Positions 51,685 to 60,328 of a stretch of 64,000 nt of DNA are shown here, one piece after another. This DNA comes from JAKZVK01 sp965261065 (GTDB lineage Bacteria > Acidobacteriota > Terriglobia > Bryobacterales > UBA6623), in contig OZ253444.1 in assembly GCA_965261065.1 (NCBI GenBank), forward strand, positions 8,804,001-8,868,000, read 5' to 3'. The notes under the pieces are model-generated. The model was not told the DNA's origin and ran no database searches. It saw only the letters and a list, made by a program, of their open reading frames with translations. The position numbers and the translations under genes are program-made. Numbering within the stretch: position 1 is the first letter of the stretch; each line of letters begins with the position of its first letter.

Positions 51685-53370
51685 CTACTCCGGTAGCGCG
51701 AACACGAACAGCGTCGCGCCGCTGGGGAAGTCTTTCGCTTCGGGCCAGAGCTGGGTCATCAAGCCGGCCAGCGCCGAGCCCCAGCCACTCGGGATCGCCA
51801 CGTACTGCTTGCCGTCGACTGCATACGTCATCGGAGAACTTCGGATCCCAGAGCCGGTACGGAACGACCACAGCTCCTTCCCGGTCTCGGTGTCGAGGGC
51901 AAAGGCGCGTCCGGTGGCGTCACCGGTAAAGAGCAGATTGCCCGCTGTGGCAAGCTGCGAGGCCAGTAGCGGGTACTTGTGCCGAATCTGCCAATGGCGC
52001 TCGCCCGTGATCGGGTCGTAGGCGGAAAGGTGTCCACCGGCCTCGCCCTTGTTCGGCGGCTCGAGTGTGAACTCGCCGCCGAAGTAGGTCATGCCCTCGC
52101 GGGGTTCTTCAGGACGCGAGATGACCGTTTGGCACCATTCGATGCCGGTCGAGTAAAACCAACCGGTCTTCGGGCTATAGGCCCCGTGGTTCCAACTGCG
52201 GCCGCCGCCGATCGACGGACACATCTTCATGTACTGCCCGACGATCGGTTCCTTGCGTCCGATCAGGTTGCCCTCTTCGTCAATGCCCGTGATCCAGTCG
52301 ATGTTCTCTGCCAGCGGCCAAGCTTTGATGAATTCACCGTTAGTTCGGTCGAGCACCCAGGTGTAGCCGCCCTTGTTGGGGTTGACGATCAGCTTGCGCT
52401 TGCGCCCACGGTATTCGAGATCAACCAGGACGATTTCGTAGGCGCTGTCCCAGTCCCAGACGTCGTGGGGCACTTCCTGGTAGTGCCACTGGAGCTTGCC
52501 GGTGTCGGGATCGAGAGCGACGATCGAGTCGGTGTAGAGGTTGTCGCCCTGGCGCGAATCGCCGTAGAAGTCCGCCGCTGGGTTGCCGACGCCCCAGTAA
52601 AGCAGGTCGAGTTCGGGGTCGTAGGAGCCAGGGATCCAGCTCGACCCGCCTCCGAACCTCCAGCTATCGCCTTTCCAAGTATCGTTGCCGGGCTCACCGG
52701 GACCGGGGATCGTCCAGAACCGCCATGCATGACGACCGGTCCTGGCGTCGAAGGCATTGATGTATCCACGATGGGCGGAGTCGCCGCCGGTGACGCCGGT
52801 GATGATCTTGTCCTTGACCAGTAGCGGAGCGCTCGTGATGTTGCAGCCGCACTGCTTGGCGTTCTCGATCTCGACTTGCCAGACCTCGCGGCCTGTCTTG
52901 GCGTCGAGGGCGACCAGCTTGTTGTCGAGCGTGCCCATGAAGACCAGGTCGTGCCCGATGGCCACGCCGCGGTTCCAGGTGCCGTAGAGCCCCGGGATCT
53001 CCTCGGTGCGCGGGTGGTAGTAGTGCCACAACTCTTCGCCCGTGACGGCATTGATCGCGAAGACCCGGTTCCAAGCGCCGGTGATGTACATGACGCCGTC
53101 GACGACGAGAGGCGAGGACTGCAAGCCGCCATCAATCTCGCCGGTCTGGAACGTCCAGACAGGGACGAGCTTATCGACGTTATAGCGATGGACCTGGTCG
53201 AGCGCGCTGTAGCGCCAGGCGTTGTAGTTGCCGTAGTAAGTGAGCCAGTTATGAGGCTCTTTCGCGGCTTGGTTCAAGCGTTCCGGCGTGACGTCGCCTC
53301 CGAACATGGAGGCGGCCTGTACCAGCAAAACCACCGCGCCCAACGATCGCAATAGCAGATTTCGCTTCAA
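51685..53370 (-). CDS. PQQ-dependent alcohol dehydrogenase-type quinoprotein
   Basis: This is a 561-residue exported beta-propeller enzyme with signal MKRNLLLRSLGAVVLLVQAA. Tryptophan-docking repeats are recognisable (ALDAKTGREVWQVE, AFDARTGRHAWRF, ALDPDTGKLQWHYQ, ALDTETGKELWSFR). The active-site strand reads PHDVWDWDSAYEIVLVDL. The D-W-D pair resembles lanthanide-type enzymes (XoxF/ExaF), where the extra Asp coordinates the rare earth, and not calcium-type MxaF. It oxidises an alcohol in the periplasm, passing electrons to the cytochrome encoded downstream. The exact substrate is unknown. Confidence 0.9.
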   Translation of the reverse strand: MKRNLLLRSLGAVVLLVQAASMFGGDVTPERLNQAAKEPHNWLTYYGNYNAWRYSALDQVHRYNVDKLVPVWTFQTGEIDGGLQSSPLVVDGVMYITGAWNRVFAINAVTGEELWHYYHPRTEEIPGLYGTWNRGVAIGHDLVFMGTLDNKLVALDAKTGREVWQVEIENAKQCGCNITSAPLLVKDKIITGVTGGDSAHRGYINAFDARTGRHAWRFWTIPGPGEPGNDTWKGDSWRFGGGSSWIPGSYDPELDLLYWGVGNPAADFYGDSRQGDNLYTDSIVALDPDTGKLQWHYQEVPHDVWDWDSAYEIVLVDLEYRGRKRKLIVNPNKGGYTWVLDRTNGEFIKAWPLAENIDWITGIDEEGNLIGRKEPIVGQYMKMCPSIGGGRSWNHGAYSPKTGWFYSTGIEWCQTVISRPEEPREGMTYFGGEFTLEPPNKGEAGGHLSAYDPITGERHWQIRHKYPLLASQLATAGNLLFTGDATGRAFALDTETGKELWSFRTGSGIRSSPMTYAVDGKQYVAIPSGWGSALAGLMTQLWPEAKDFPSGATLFVFALPE

Positions 53371-53479
53371 ATCATGCTCCTCGAAACAATCGACCCCTAT
53401 TGTAAGCCGCCGGGTGCTTGCAGCGTCTCAGCCCCTTGTAGACCGACCTCAGACTGGCCTAGCGTCAGTTGGCGCCCGC

Positions 53480-54496
53480 CTATCGGAGGTGCTCATCAAA
53501 GAACCGCACCATCGCCTCGAACGCCTCAACGGTGAACGAATGCTCCCCCGGCTGCTGATGAACCACAAACGCCGAGGGCCTACCGGCGCGCTCATACGCC
53601 GACCGGACCTTGGCGACGAATTGATCGACTCCGGCTTTCGGCATGCCCACGTCTTCAGTCGGTGCCCACAGCATGAGCGGTTTCGGCGCGATCGCGGCGG
53701 CAAAGTCGGCTTGGTCGCCCTTATCGAGCATCCCGGGGATCCACCAGTACGTGCCGTGGTAGGAGACGCGCGGGCTCTGGCGTCCGAAGACGTCGACCGA
53801 GCCGACACCGCCGCACAGTGGCGCCGCGGCGGCCAGGCGATCATCCAACACCCACAGATAGAACGACGTGATGCCACCGAACGACATGCCGGTGGCCCCG
53901 ATGCGGCCGGGGTGGACGTCGGGTCGCTCCGCGAGATAGGTCACCGCCTGGCGGATCTCGTGCAGCACCGCTCCCATGGCGGTGCGGTTGCGGGTGAGTA
54001 GCACGTTCGCCTGTGCGTTGATCGGCGGGCTACGGCGGTCGAGTCCCCGCTGGGTCATCGCGAGGGCCAGATAGCCACGTCGCGCCAACTCGCGCGCCCA
54101 CCCCAACATGCGCGTATGCGGCTCGTCGCGGCCGGGACGTGTCCATTCACCCGGCCCGAACTCCTTCGTCATCATCGCGTCTCGGTTGCCGCTGCTGCCG
54201 TGCAGGCAGATCACGGCGGGAAGCCGGCCGTCGGCATCTGCCGGCCGGACGACAAAGGCCGGCACGGTCTCGCCGTCCAACGACGACCACGAGATGTCCT
54301 CGATGCGTAGTTTCTCTTCTTCCCGCTTCCCGTGAACCCGGACATCAACCGCAGGGGGGTCCGGAGACAGCTTGACCAGGTCCGCGAAGGTATTACGGGC
54401 GACCGAGGCGAATGGGTCACTCCGGGCCCCGGCATCACTCTGGGCCCAAGCACTCGAGGCGTGTACAACGAGCAGAAGGACAGCGTAACGAAGCAT
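53480..54496 (-). CDS. Exported alpha/beta-hydrolase (dienelactone hydrolase/acetylesterase type)
   Basis: The 338-residue secreted hydrolase has signal MLRYAVLLLVVHASSAWAQ. It shows the oxyanion-hole segment AVICLHGSSGNRDAMM, the nucleophile elbow IGATGMSFGGITSFYLWVLD (Ser in GMSFGG), Asp in PLMLWAPTEDVGMP and His in QQPGEHSFTVEAF. The layout is close to acetyl xylan esterases and dienelactone hydrolases, so deacetylation of polysaccharide or ester cleavage is likely. It follows the dehydrogenase genes on the same strand after a gap of about 110 bases but probably has its own promoter. Confidence 0.87.
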   Translation of the reverse strand: MLRYAVLLLVVHASSAWAQSDAGARSDPFASVARNTFADLVKLSPDPPAVDVRVHGKREEEKLRIEDISWSSLDGETVPAFVVRPADADGRLPAVICLHGSSGNRDAMMTKEFGPGEWTRPGRDEPHTRMLGWARELARRGYLALAMTQRGLDRRSPPINAQANVLLTRNRTAMGAVLHEIRQAVTYLAERPDVHPGRIGATGMSFGGITSFYLWVLDDRLAAAAPLCGGVGSVDVFGRQSPRVSYHGTYWWIPGMLDKGDQADFAAAIAPKPLMLWAPTEDVGMPKAGVDQFVAKVRSAYERAGRPSAFVVHQQPGEHSFTVEAFEAMVRFFDEHLR

Positions 54497-54672
54497 GCCG
54501 CGATTCTACCCGATTGGCTTACGTTCCTTGCCGGGTTTGGGGGCCGACTCTGTGGTTAGCTCAGCGGAAGCGTTGTGCGCGACAACTAGCTCACGGTGTT
54601 AGAATCTGTCTGCCAATCGGTCCACTCGGGACCGGCCTTGCCCGTCTCCCTGTCCGGGGAGGAGGAAGAGTC

Positions 54673-55995
54673 ATGTCAGCAGCCTACAATCGAAGACAAT
54701 TTCTGAACCAGATCGCCGCGGTGGGCGCTAGCGCGCCGCTCGCGGTTGCCGCCGTCCCGGAACGCACCGCAAAACCGATGGACAAGGTCCGCATCGGATT
54801 CGTCGGTATCGGAGGACGAGGGCGCGGGAACCTTGGCAACCTCTTGAAGCTCGAGGGTGTTGAGATTCGCGCCGTATGCGACATCCTCGAAAGCAAGGTC
54901 GTGCGCGCCCAAAAGATGGTGACCGAAGCCGGTCAGCCGCAACCAGAGGGCTACTCCCAAGGGGACACAGACTACAAGCGTCTCTGTGCCCGCGACGACC
55001 TCGATCTCGTCTTCACCGCGACCCCCTGGCGTTGGCACACACCGGTCTGTGTCGAGGCCATGAAGAACGGAAAGCACGCGGCCAGCGAAGTGCCCATCGC
55101 CGTGACACTCGAGGAGTGCTGGGAACTTGTTGAGACCTCCGAGCAGACCGGTCGCTACTGCGTGCAGATGGAGAACTGCAACTACGATCGTGTCGAACTC
55201 ATGGTTCTCAACATGGTCCGACAGAATCTGCTCGGGGACCTGGTACACGCCCGCTGCGGCTATCTGCACGATCTGCGTGCCGGCAAGTTCAGCGGCCGTG
55301 ACGGCCGGAAGCTCTGGCGGCTCCAACACGCTCTCCGGCGCAACGGCGACCTGTATCCCACGCACGGGCTCGGTCCGGTGGCGCAATGTCTGAACATCAA
55401 CCGTGGCAACCAGTTCGACCACATGGTGGCGATGAGTTCGAAGTCACAAAGCCTCCAGGAGTTCGTGGCCACTGAGTTTGGCCCCGAAAGCCCCCAGGCA
55501 GAGCTTGATATCGCCCTGGGCGATGTTGTGACCTCAATGATCCGCACGCGCGCCGGGCAGACCGTGATGGTCACGCACGATACCAGCACACCCCGTCCCT
55601 ACAGCCGGGACTATCTGATCCAGGGCACCAAGGGCCTCGTGCAGAAGTACCCGGACGCCAAGATCTACCTAGATGGCAAAAGCCCCGAGCACACGTGGGA
55701 GGACCTCATCAAGGATTATGCGGGCCAGTATGAGCACCCTCTATGGCGTGACCTGCAGGAGAAAGCCAAGGGCTCCGGCCACGGCGGCATGGACTTCGTC
55801 CAGGCCTATCGCCTCGTCTACTGCCTGCGGAACGGTCAGCCCCTCGACACCGACGTCTACGACGGGGCGGCCCTCTGCGCGGTGTCTGAGTTGAGCGAGC
55901 GCTCGATCGCCGATAACAGCAGGACCGTGGACTTTCCGGACTTTACCCGCGGCGCCTGGATGGCGCGGAAACCGCTGGGCGTTGTTACCGCATAG
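54673..55995 (+). CDS. Exported Gfo/Idh/MocA-family oxidoreductase
   Basis: The 440-residue protein has a Tat signal (NRRQFLNQIAAVGASAPLAV). The Rossmann motif IGFVGIGGRGRGNLGNLLKL binds NAD(P). The family segment LVFTATPWRWHTPVCVEAMK NGKHAASEVP includes the EKP-like EVP motif. The C-terminal domain reads GRDGRKLWRLQHALRRNGDL YPTHGLGPVAQ. Exported members include glycosidases acting through an NAD-dependent mechanism (GH109) and sugar dehydrogenases. GGAGG precedes the ATG; a longer upstream frame has no signal and is rejected. Confidence 0.88.
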   Translation: MSAAYNRRQFLNQIAAVGASAPLAVAAVPERTAKPMDKVRIGFVGIGGRGRGNLGNLLKLEGVEIRAVCDILESKVVRAQKMVTEAGQPQPEGYSQGDTDYKRLCARDDLDLVFTATPWRWHTPVCVEAMKNGKHAASEVPIAVTLEECWELVETSEQTGRYCVQMENCNYDRVELMVLNMVRQNLLGDLVHARCGYLHDLRAGKFSGRDGRKLWRLQHALRRNGDLYPTHGLGPVAQCLNINRGNQFDHMVAMSSKSQSLQEFVATEFGPESPQAELDIALGDVVTSMIRTRAGQTVMVTHDTSTPRPYSRDYLIQGTKGLVQKYPDAKIYLDGKSPEHTWEDLIKDYAGQYEHPLWRDLQEKAKGSGHGGMDFVQAYRLVYCLRNGQPLDTDVYDGAALCAVSELSERSIADNSRTVDFPDFTRGAWMARKPLGVVTA

Positions 55996-56053
55996 CAGCC
56001 AAGCAAACCTGCCCCGCGTTGATCGCGGCCGACCTGGCCGCTTCTCCAGCCGC

Positions 56054-56317
56054 CTACGCGTGCGGCCCGGAAGCAGCCTTGGACGAGCGTGCCGACACGC
56101 CCATCTCGCCGGCCCAGCAAAGAAACCGCCACAGCTCACGGCGATGCCGCCACGTGAACCGGTGGAAGTAGCGGGCATCGACACGGTCCGCCGGCCGGCC
56201 CTGGTAGGTTTCGATGCGCCACCGCAGATAAGGACTGGCCCAGGGCCGCAGCCGATAGCCCCGTGTGGCCGTCCAAAGGAAGCGCGCGATGGCGCGGAGC
56301 TTCGCCGTCCGCTGCAT
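56054..56317 (-). CDS. Small conserved hypothetical protein (YLRWRIETY family)
   Basis: The 87-residue basic protein reads MQRTAKLRAIARFLWTATRG, YRLRPWASPYLRWRIETYQG and FTWRHRRELWRFLCWAGEMG. The SPYLRWR.ETY segment recurs in small acidobacterial proteins I know only as hypothetical. I start at the ATG at 56317; the upstream extension is out of character. It sits just after the first VWA gene on the same strand. Function unknown. Confidence 0.6.
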   Translation of the reverse strand: MQRTAKLRAIARFLWTATRGYRLRPWASPYLRWRIETYQGRPADRVDARYFHRFTWRHRRELWRFLCWAGEMGVSARSSKAASGPHA

Positions 56318-56363
56318 GGAAAGAGATGAAGACAGACCCAGCGCGGCGGATTCTCGCGCCGGA

Positions 56364-57326
56364 TTACTGGGTGAAATAGCCTGGCCGGTGCCGCACCGTG
56401 TGCTTCTTGGCCTTGCCGGCAAGCACAACCTTCACGCGGTGAAAGCCTTGCCCTCCCGGATTGCTCGGCGAGTACGCGAGCGTGTACTGATTTCGGATGT
56501 CGTGCGCCACACGCTGCGTGATCGCGCCCACCTCGTCGACATCTAGCGGGAAGAAGGCGGCGCCGCCGGTGGCCTTGACGATGTGCCCTATCGCCCGGCT
56601 GGCTCGTTTGGCCGAGCGGCGGTCCTCTTCGCTCAGCAGCCCGATGGCATAGATGACCGTGCGCTCCTCGGAGGCCTGTAGGCGGCGCACCAGGACCTCG
56701 ATGTTCGACGGGCTGGCATTGTCTTCGCCGTCGCTGATCACGAGCAGCACCCGCTTGTCACGCTGGGCCTCTTCTTCCATGTAATCGAGCGACATGGTGA
56801 TCGCCTCATAGAGGGCCGTGCCACCCCGCGAGTCGATCCGCTGCAGGCCGTCCTGCAGGCGCGGCAAGTCAGCCGTAAACGGGGCGTCGAGAAACGCTTC
56901 GTCATTGAAGTTGACGATGAAGACCTCGTCCTGAGGGTTCGACGCCTTGACGAACGACAAAGCCGCGGCGTTGACCTTGCGGCGCTTGTCAATCATGCTG
57001 CCGCTGTTATCGACCAGGATGCCGAGCGACACCGGCACGTCTTCGCGCCGGAACAGCGTGAGACGCTGGAGCACGTCGTCCTCGTAGACACGGAACGATT
57101 CTTGTGGAAGGTAGGTCACGAGGTGGTTCTTCTTGTCTTGGACGGTCGTGTGCAACACGACCAGACGCGTATCGGCGGTGAAGGTGATGCCTGTATCGGA
57201 CTCGTTCCTAGCCGGCTTGGAGGCTGTCTGCGCGGATAGCAGCGAGAGACCCAGCACCAGAGCCGTGCTCAGGGTCATACTAAGGGCCGCCACGGCCCAG
57301 CCGCCACTCCGCCTTGCATTTCTCAT
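56364..57326 (-). CDS. VWA-domain protein of the acidobacterial VWFA-related family
   Basis: The exported protein has a signal peptide (GGWAVAALSMTLSTALVLGL). A short N-terminal beta domain follows (VVLHTTVQDKKNHLVTYLPQ ESFRVYEDDV), then a von Willebrand type A domain with an intact MIDAS (LGILVDNSGSMIDKR, DxSxS). The C-terminal IRNQYTLAYSPSNPGGQGFH RVKVVL is the signature ending of this family, which is expanded in acidobacteria. It probably mediates metal-dependent protein contacts outside the cytoplasm. The start is set at ATG 57326; the open frame extends 16 codons upstream to a TTG. A paralogue lies directly upstream. Confidence 0.88.
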   Translation of the reverse strand: MRNARRSGGWAVAALSMTLSTALVLGLSLLSAQTASKPARNESDTGITFTADTRLVVLHTTVQDKKNHLVTYLPQESFRVYEDDVLQRLTLFRREDVPVSLGILVDNSGSMIDKRRKVNAAALSFVKASNPQDEVFIVNFNDEAFLDAPFTADLPRLQDGLQRIDSRGGTALYEAITMSLDYMEEEAQRDKRVLLVISDGEDNASPSNIEVLVRRLQASEERTVIYAIGLLSEEDRRSAKRASRAIGHIVKATGGAAFFPLDVDEVGAITQRVAHDIRNQYTLAYSPSNPGGQGFHRVKVVLAGKAKKHTVRHRPGYFTQ

Positions 57327-57389
57327 GTCGATTCCGTTGCCCATCGACCGCCGCTTCTCGCCGTCCGCCGCCAAAGTTCTAATCGGCGG

Positions 57390-58469
57390 CTACCGCGAGG
57401 GGGCGTAGTAGCCCAATCGAAAGTACGGACGAAGCCGAGGCATGCCACGGATCTTCTTCATCTCGACTTTGACCCGCCGCCACTTGCCGTCCTTCTCCTG
57501 ATTGCTAGGGACGTAGCCCAAGACGTACTGGTTCCGAAGCTCGATTCCGATCTTGGCCGCGATGTCGGGAAGCTCGTTCAGGTTCTCGACGGGGAACTGC
57601 CGTCCGCCCGTTTGCTCGGCAATCTCAGAGAGAAGGTTCGGCCCGTTCAACTCCTCGGAGGTCCGTCCACGCGACGAGATGGGCTCGAATATCCCGATGG
57701 CGTAGATCTGGACGTCGGCCTCGCGAACCAAGCGCTTGATCTCGCGCTCGGTGTAGCGGCTGCTGTTGTCGCCGCCGTCGGAGATTACGAGCAGGGCCTT
57801 TTTAGAGTTCGAGGCTTCTTTCATCTTGGTGATCGCGAGGTAGATGGCGTCGAGCAACGCCGTGCGGCCCTTGGATTGAGTGAAGGTGAGGCGGTTCTGG
57901 ATCTGCTCGACCGAGCGGGTGAAACCGGACACCATTTCCGGCCGATTGTTGAACTGCACCAGGAAGAACTCGTCCTCTGGATTCGACGACTTGAAGAACT
58001 GCGCCACCGCCTCGCGGGCCTTGCTCATCTTGTGGCCCATGCTCGAGCTGGCGTCGAACACGATGCCCAGAGATAACGGCGCATCCTCGGCGCCGAACTG
58101 CGTAATCTCCTGCACCACCTTGTCTTCCCTGACCGTGAAATGCTTTTTCTCGAGGCCCGTCACCAAGCGGTTCATAGGGTCGGTGACAGTCACATTGATC
58201 AAGGCCAGCTGAACGTCAACGGTGATGCGGCTGGCCCGATTTGACTCGATAACAGGTTCTGGCGTGGGGTTCTTGAGGCCGACTTTTGCGTCGGCCGCTT
58301 GGGCAGGCAGGGCGGGAAACAAACACAGGATCCCGAGCGTAGTAGAGACTAGAACAACACTGCGAAAAGCAGATGCCGCCACGCTCGACCTCCCTCCCCT
58401 TGTCCGTTCAGCGTTGTGCCGGCCGGTATTGCGCCGCCGCCGCCCTTGCAGGCGACCTGATTTTATCAT
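57390..58469 (-). CDS. VWA-domain protein of the acidobacterial VWFA-related family (paralogue)
   Basis: This 359-residue exported protein has a hydrophobic signal at about 35-55 (VVLVSTTLGILCLFPALPAQ), ALINVTVTDPMNRLVTGLEK KHFTVREDKV and an intact MIDAS (LGIVFDASSSMGHKM). It ends IELRNQYVLGYVPSNQEKDG KWRRVKVEMKKI. It shares architecture and motifs with the next gene but is clearly diverged. The two are about 60 bases apart and probably form an operon. The ATG used is 58469; the long basic N terminus suggests a later start is possible. Its upstream region is interrupted by an IS1202-like element. Confidence 0.87.
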   Translation of the reverse strand: MIKSGRLQGRRRRNTGRHNAERTRGGRSSVAASAFRSVVLVSTTLGILCLFPALPAQAADAKVGLKNPTPEPVIESNRASRITVDVQLALINVTVTDPMNRLVTGLEKKHFTVREDKVVQEITQFGAEDAPLSLGIVFDASSSMGHKMSKAREAVAQFFKSSNPEDEFFLVQFNNRPEMVSGFTRSVEQIQNRLTFTQSKGRTALLDAIYLAITKMKEASNSKKALLVISDGGDNSSRYTEREIKRLVREADVQIYAIGIFEPISSRGRTSEELNGPNLLSEIAEQTGGRQFPVENLNELPDIAAKIGIELRNQYVLGYVPSNQEKDGKWRRVKVEMKKIRGMPRLRPYFRLGYYAPSR

Positions 58470-58507
58470 AGCGCCTGCGACCGTGCTAGAGTAGAATGTT
58501 CACTGTG

Positions 58508-60102
58508 TCAACGCCCAATAGAAATGTCCCCCTCGGTAGCTCGATAGAAGTGTCCCCTTGTGTTTCTTGTTCGTAGGAGAGATATCGTCGTCGTCGGGGC
58601 TGTGGAACTGTGGGAATCGCGTAGCGATTTCCAAGGGGCGGTGGGAAGGGTGGAAAACCATCCACCGCTCCTCGAACCCGGTACTGCTGCCTCGAGAGAT
58701 TTTCCACGCTTTCCATCCGACCCGGCATTTCCACAGCCCTCTTATGTATTCGCAGCCCGTTTTTTCCGTAACACAGCTCGCCGCCAGGGGTGGTCCGCCG
58801 CCGGCTTGCGCCCGCCTCCCGGACGCTGCTGTGGTGCTGGCTTCGTCCGCAACTGTGGCGTCGGCGTGGCGATCACGTCGTGCTCGATCTCGTGCCCGTC
58901 AAACCTCACCTGCAAGCTCTCATCGCGCCACTGTTGGACCGTCACCCGTGCCCCCGCCCCCACGCCCTGGTTGCGTTTCGGCTTCAACTGCAAACAACGA
59001 TTCTCGAAACGCACCACCCGGTCGTTGCTCACCACGCGTTCGTACTCGCAACAGAACACGCCTCGCAGCTCGGTGCCGCGGGGGAGCGCCTGGTGAAAGT
59101 CCGCTGCCGCCGCCGGCTCACAGGCGAAGCGCTCGTTGTGCTCGGCCAGGTACTCCTCGTCGAGATAACGGTTCGCCGCCTCGTACTCGACGATCCCGCG
59201 CAGCCGCATCTTCTTGATCAGGCGGTCTTGGTGCGTGCCGTGATGGCGCTCCACTCGGCCCTTGGCTTGCGGCGAGGAAGCCGCCATGATCGTAATGCCG
59301 AGCTTGGCACACATGCGCCCGAACTGCGTCTCGGGCTTGATGCCTGCCAGCGCTTCCCGCGACGTCGGCTGGCGCTGGTAGACGTTTTTCCAGTCGCAGT
59401 ACAACGCCTTGGGAACGCCGTGTTGACGTACCCAGGCTGCGAGCAGATCGGCCGCGGCCCAGGTCGTTTCCTGGTCCGAGAAACGGCACAGCGCCACACC
59501 GGTCGCGTCATCGACGAAGTTCATCAGACAGGCTTTCGGGCCGCGTTCTTCCAGCCAGTGGTGGTGCGAACCGTCGAGTTGAATCAGCTCGCCGAAGTGC
59601 GCTTTGCGTTGGCGCCGGGTGCGATGCGGTTGGCGCTTGCGACGGCGGCTCCACAGACCCGCGGCGAGCATCCAGCGCCGCAGTGTTTCGCGCGGCACTT
59701 CCAGGCCGTGGTCGGCTGCCAGATGTTCCGACGCCAGCGTCGACCCGAAGCGCTCGTGCCCCTCGCCCGCATAGTTCTCGCGCACCAACTCGAGAACCTG
59801 CTGGCGTCGCTTCTGATCGGCTCGGTTCGAAGCACGGCCGACGTTACCGTGCACCAAAGCCTTGGCCCCGCCCGCACGGTAACGCTTCTTCAGACGCTTC
59901 GCATGGCGGTAGCTGACCTCCAGCAGCTCGGCGGCTGCGGTCAACTTCAGTTCCCCTCGTTTCACTCGGCTCAGCACTTCGCCGCGCCTCAACTCCTTGG
60001 CACTCATCCATGTCCTTCCCACTCTCGGCTCCTCCTTCGGAGCCTCAGAGTAGGGGACATTTCTATTGGGCGCTCAAGGGGACATTATCATTGGGCTTCA
60101 AC
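58508..60102 (-). mobile_element. IS1202-like (ISNCY) element with a 20-base target duplication
   Basis: This is a 1595-bp element flanked by the perfect direct repeat AGAGTAGAATGTTCACTGTG (58488-58507 and 60103-60122). Its imperfect inverted ends share CCCAAT and ATGTCCCC, and both subterminal regions repeat the motif GCCCAATAGAAATGTCCCC. Long duplications are a known feature of the IS1202 group. The element sits between the VWA genes and pyrG, about 225 bases upstream of the pyrG start. Confidence 0.92.
58742..60022 (-). CDS. ISNCY/IS1202-type transposase with integrase core
   Basis: The 426-residue transposase has an N-terminal helix-turn-helix (KLTAAAELLEVSYRHAKRLK) and an rve-type DDE core: first Asp in LIQLDGSHHHWLEERGPKAC, second Asp in ALYCDWKNVYQRQP, Glu in KGRVERHHGTHQDRLIK. 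The C-terminal beta domain (VVRFENRCLQLKPKRNQGVG) is typical of the group. It appears intact. A 439-codon frame on the opposite strand is its antisense and is not a gene. Confidence 0.92.
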   Translation of the reverse strand: MGRTWMSAKELRRGEVLSRVKRGELKLTAAAELLEVSYRHAKRLKKRYRAGGAKALVHGNVGRASNRADQKRRQQVLELVRENYAGEGHERFGSTLASEHLAADHGLEVPRETLRRWMLAAGLWSRRRKRQPHRTRRQRKAHFGELIQLDGSHHHWLEERGPKACLMNFVDDATGVALCRFSDQETTWAAADLLAAWVRQHGVPKALYCDWKNVYQRQPTSREALAGIKPETQFGRMCAKLGITIMAASSPQAKGRVERHHGTHQDRLIKKMRLRGIVEYEAANRYLDEEYLAEHNERFACEPAAAADFHQALPRGTELRGVFCCEYERVVSNDRVVRFENRCLQLKPKRNQGVGAGARVTVQQWRDESLQVRFDGHEIEHDVIATPTPQLRTKPAPQQRPGGGRKPAADHPWRRAVLRKKRAANT

Positions 60103-60328
60103 AGAGTAGAATGTTCACTGTGGCGGATGCTCCGTCTCCGCGCACCAACACCTTCCCGAAACGCATGGTTCGTTTTCGCCGCGACAAACCCACCGAAGCG
60201 CGAAACGGCCCCACTAGCCCCCGAAAACCGCTGTCTTCCGCTGCCGCCGGTAGCTTGTCGGTAGGGTCCGCCCTTCTTGTCCACCGCGGAGCCAAGCGGA
60301 CCGCCTCGCCCGTTCTCGGAGCGCCTGC

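Noticed and set aside
58790..60109. A 439-codon open frame on the plus strand across the IS1202-like element.
   Set aside because: It is antisense to an intact DDE transposase and has no recognisable domain.
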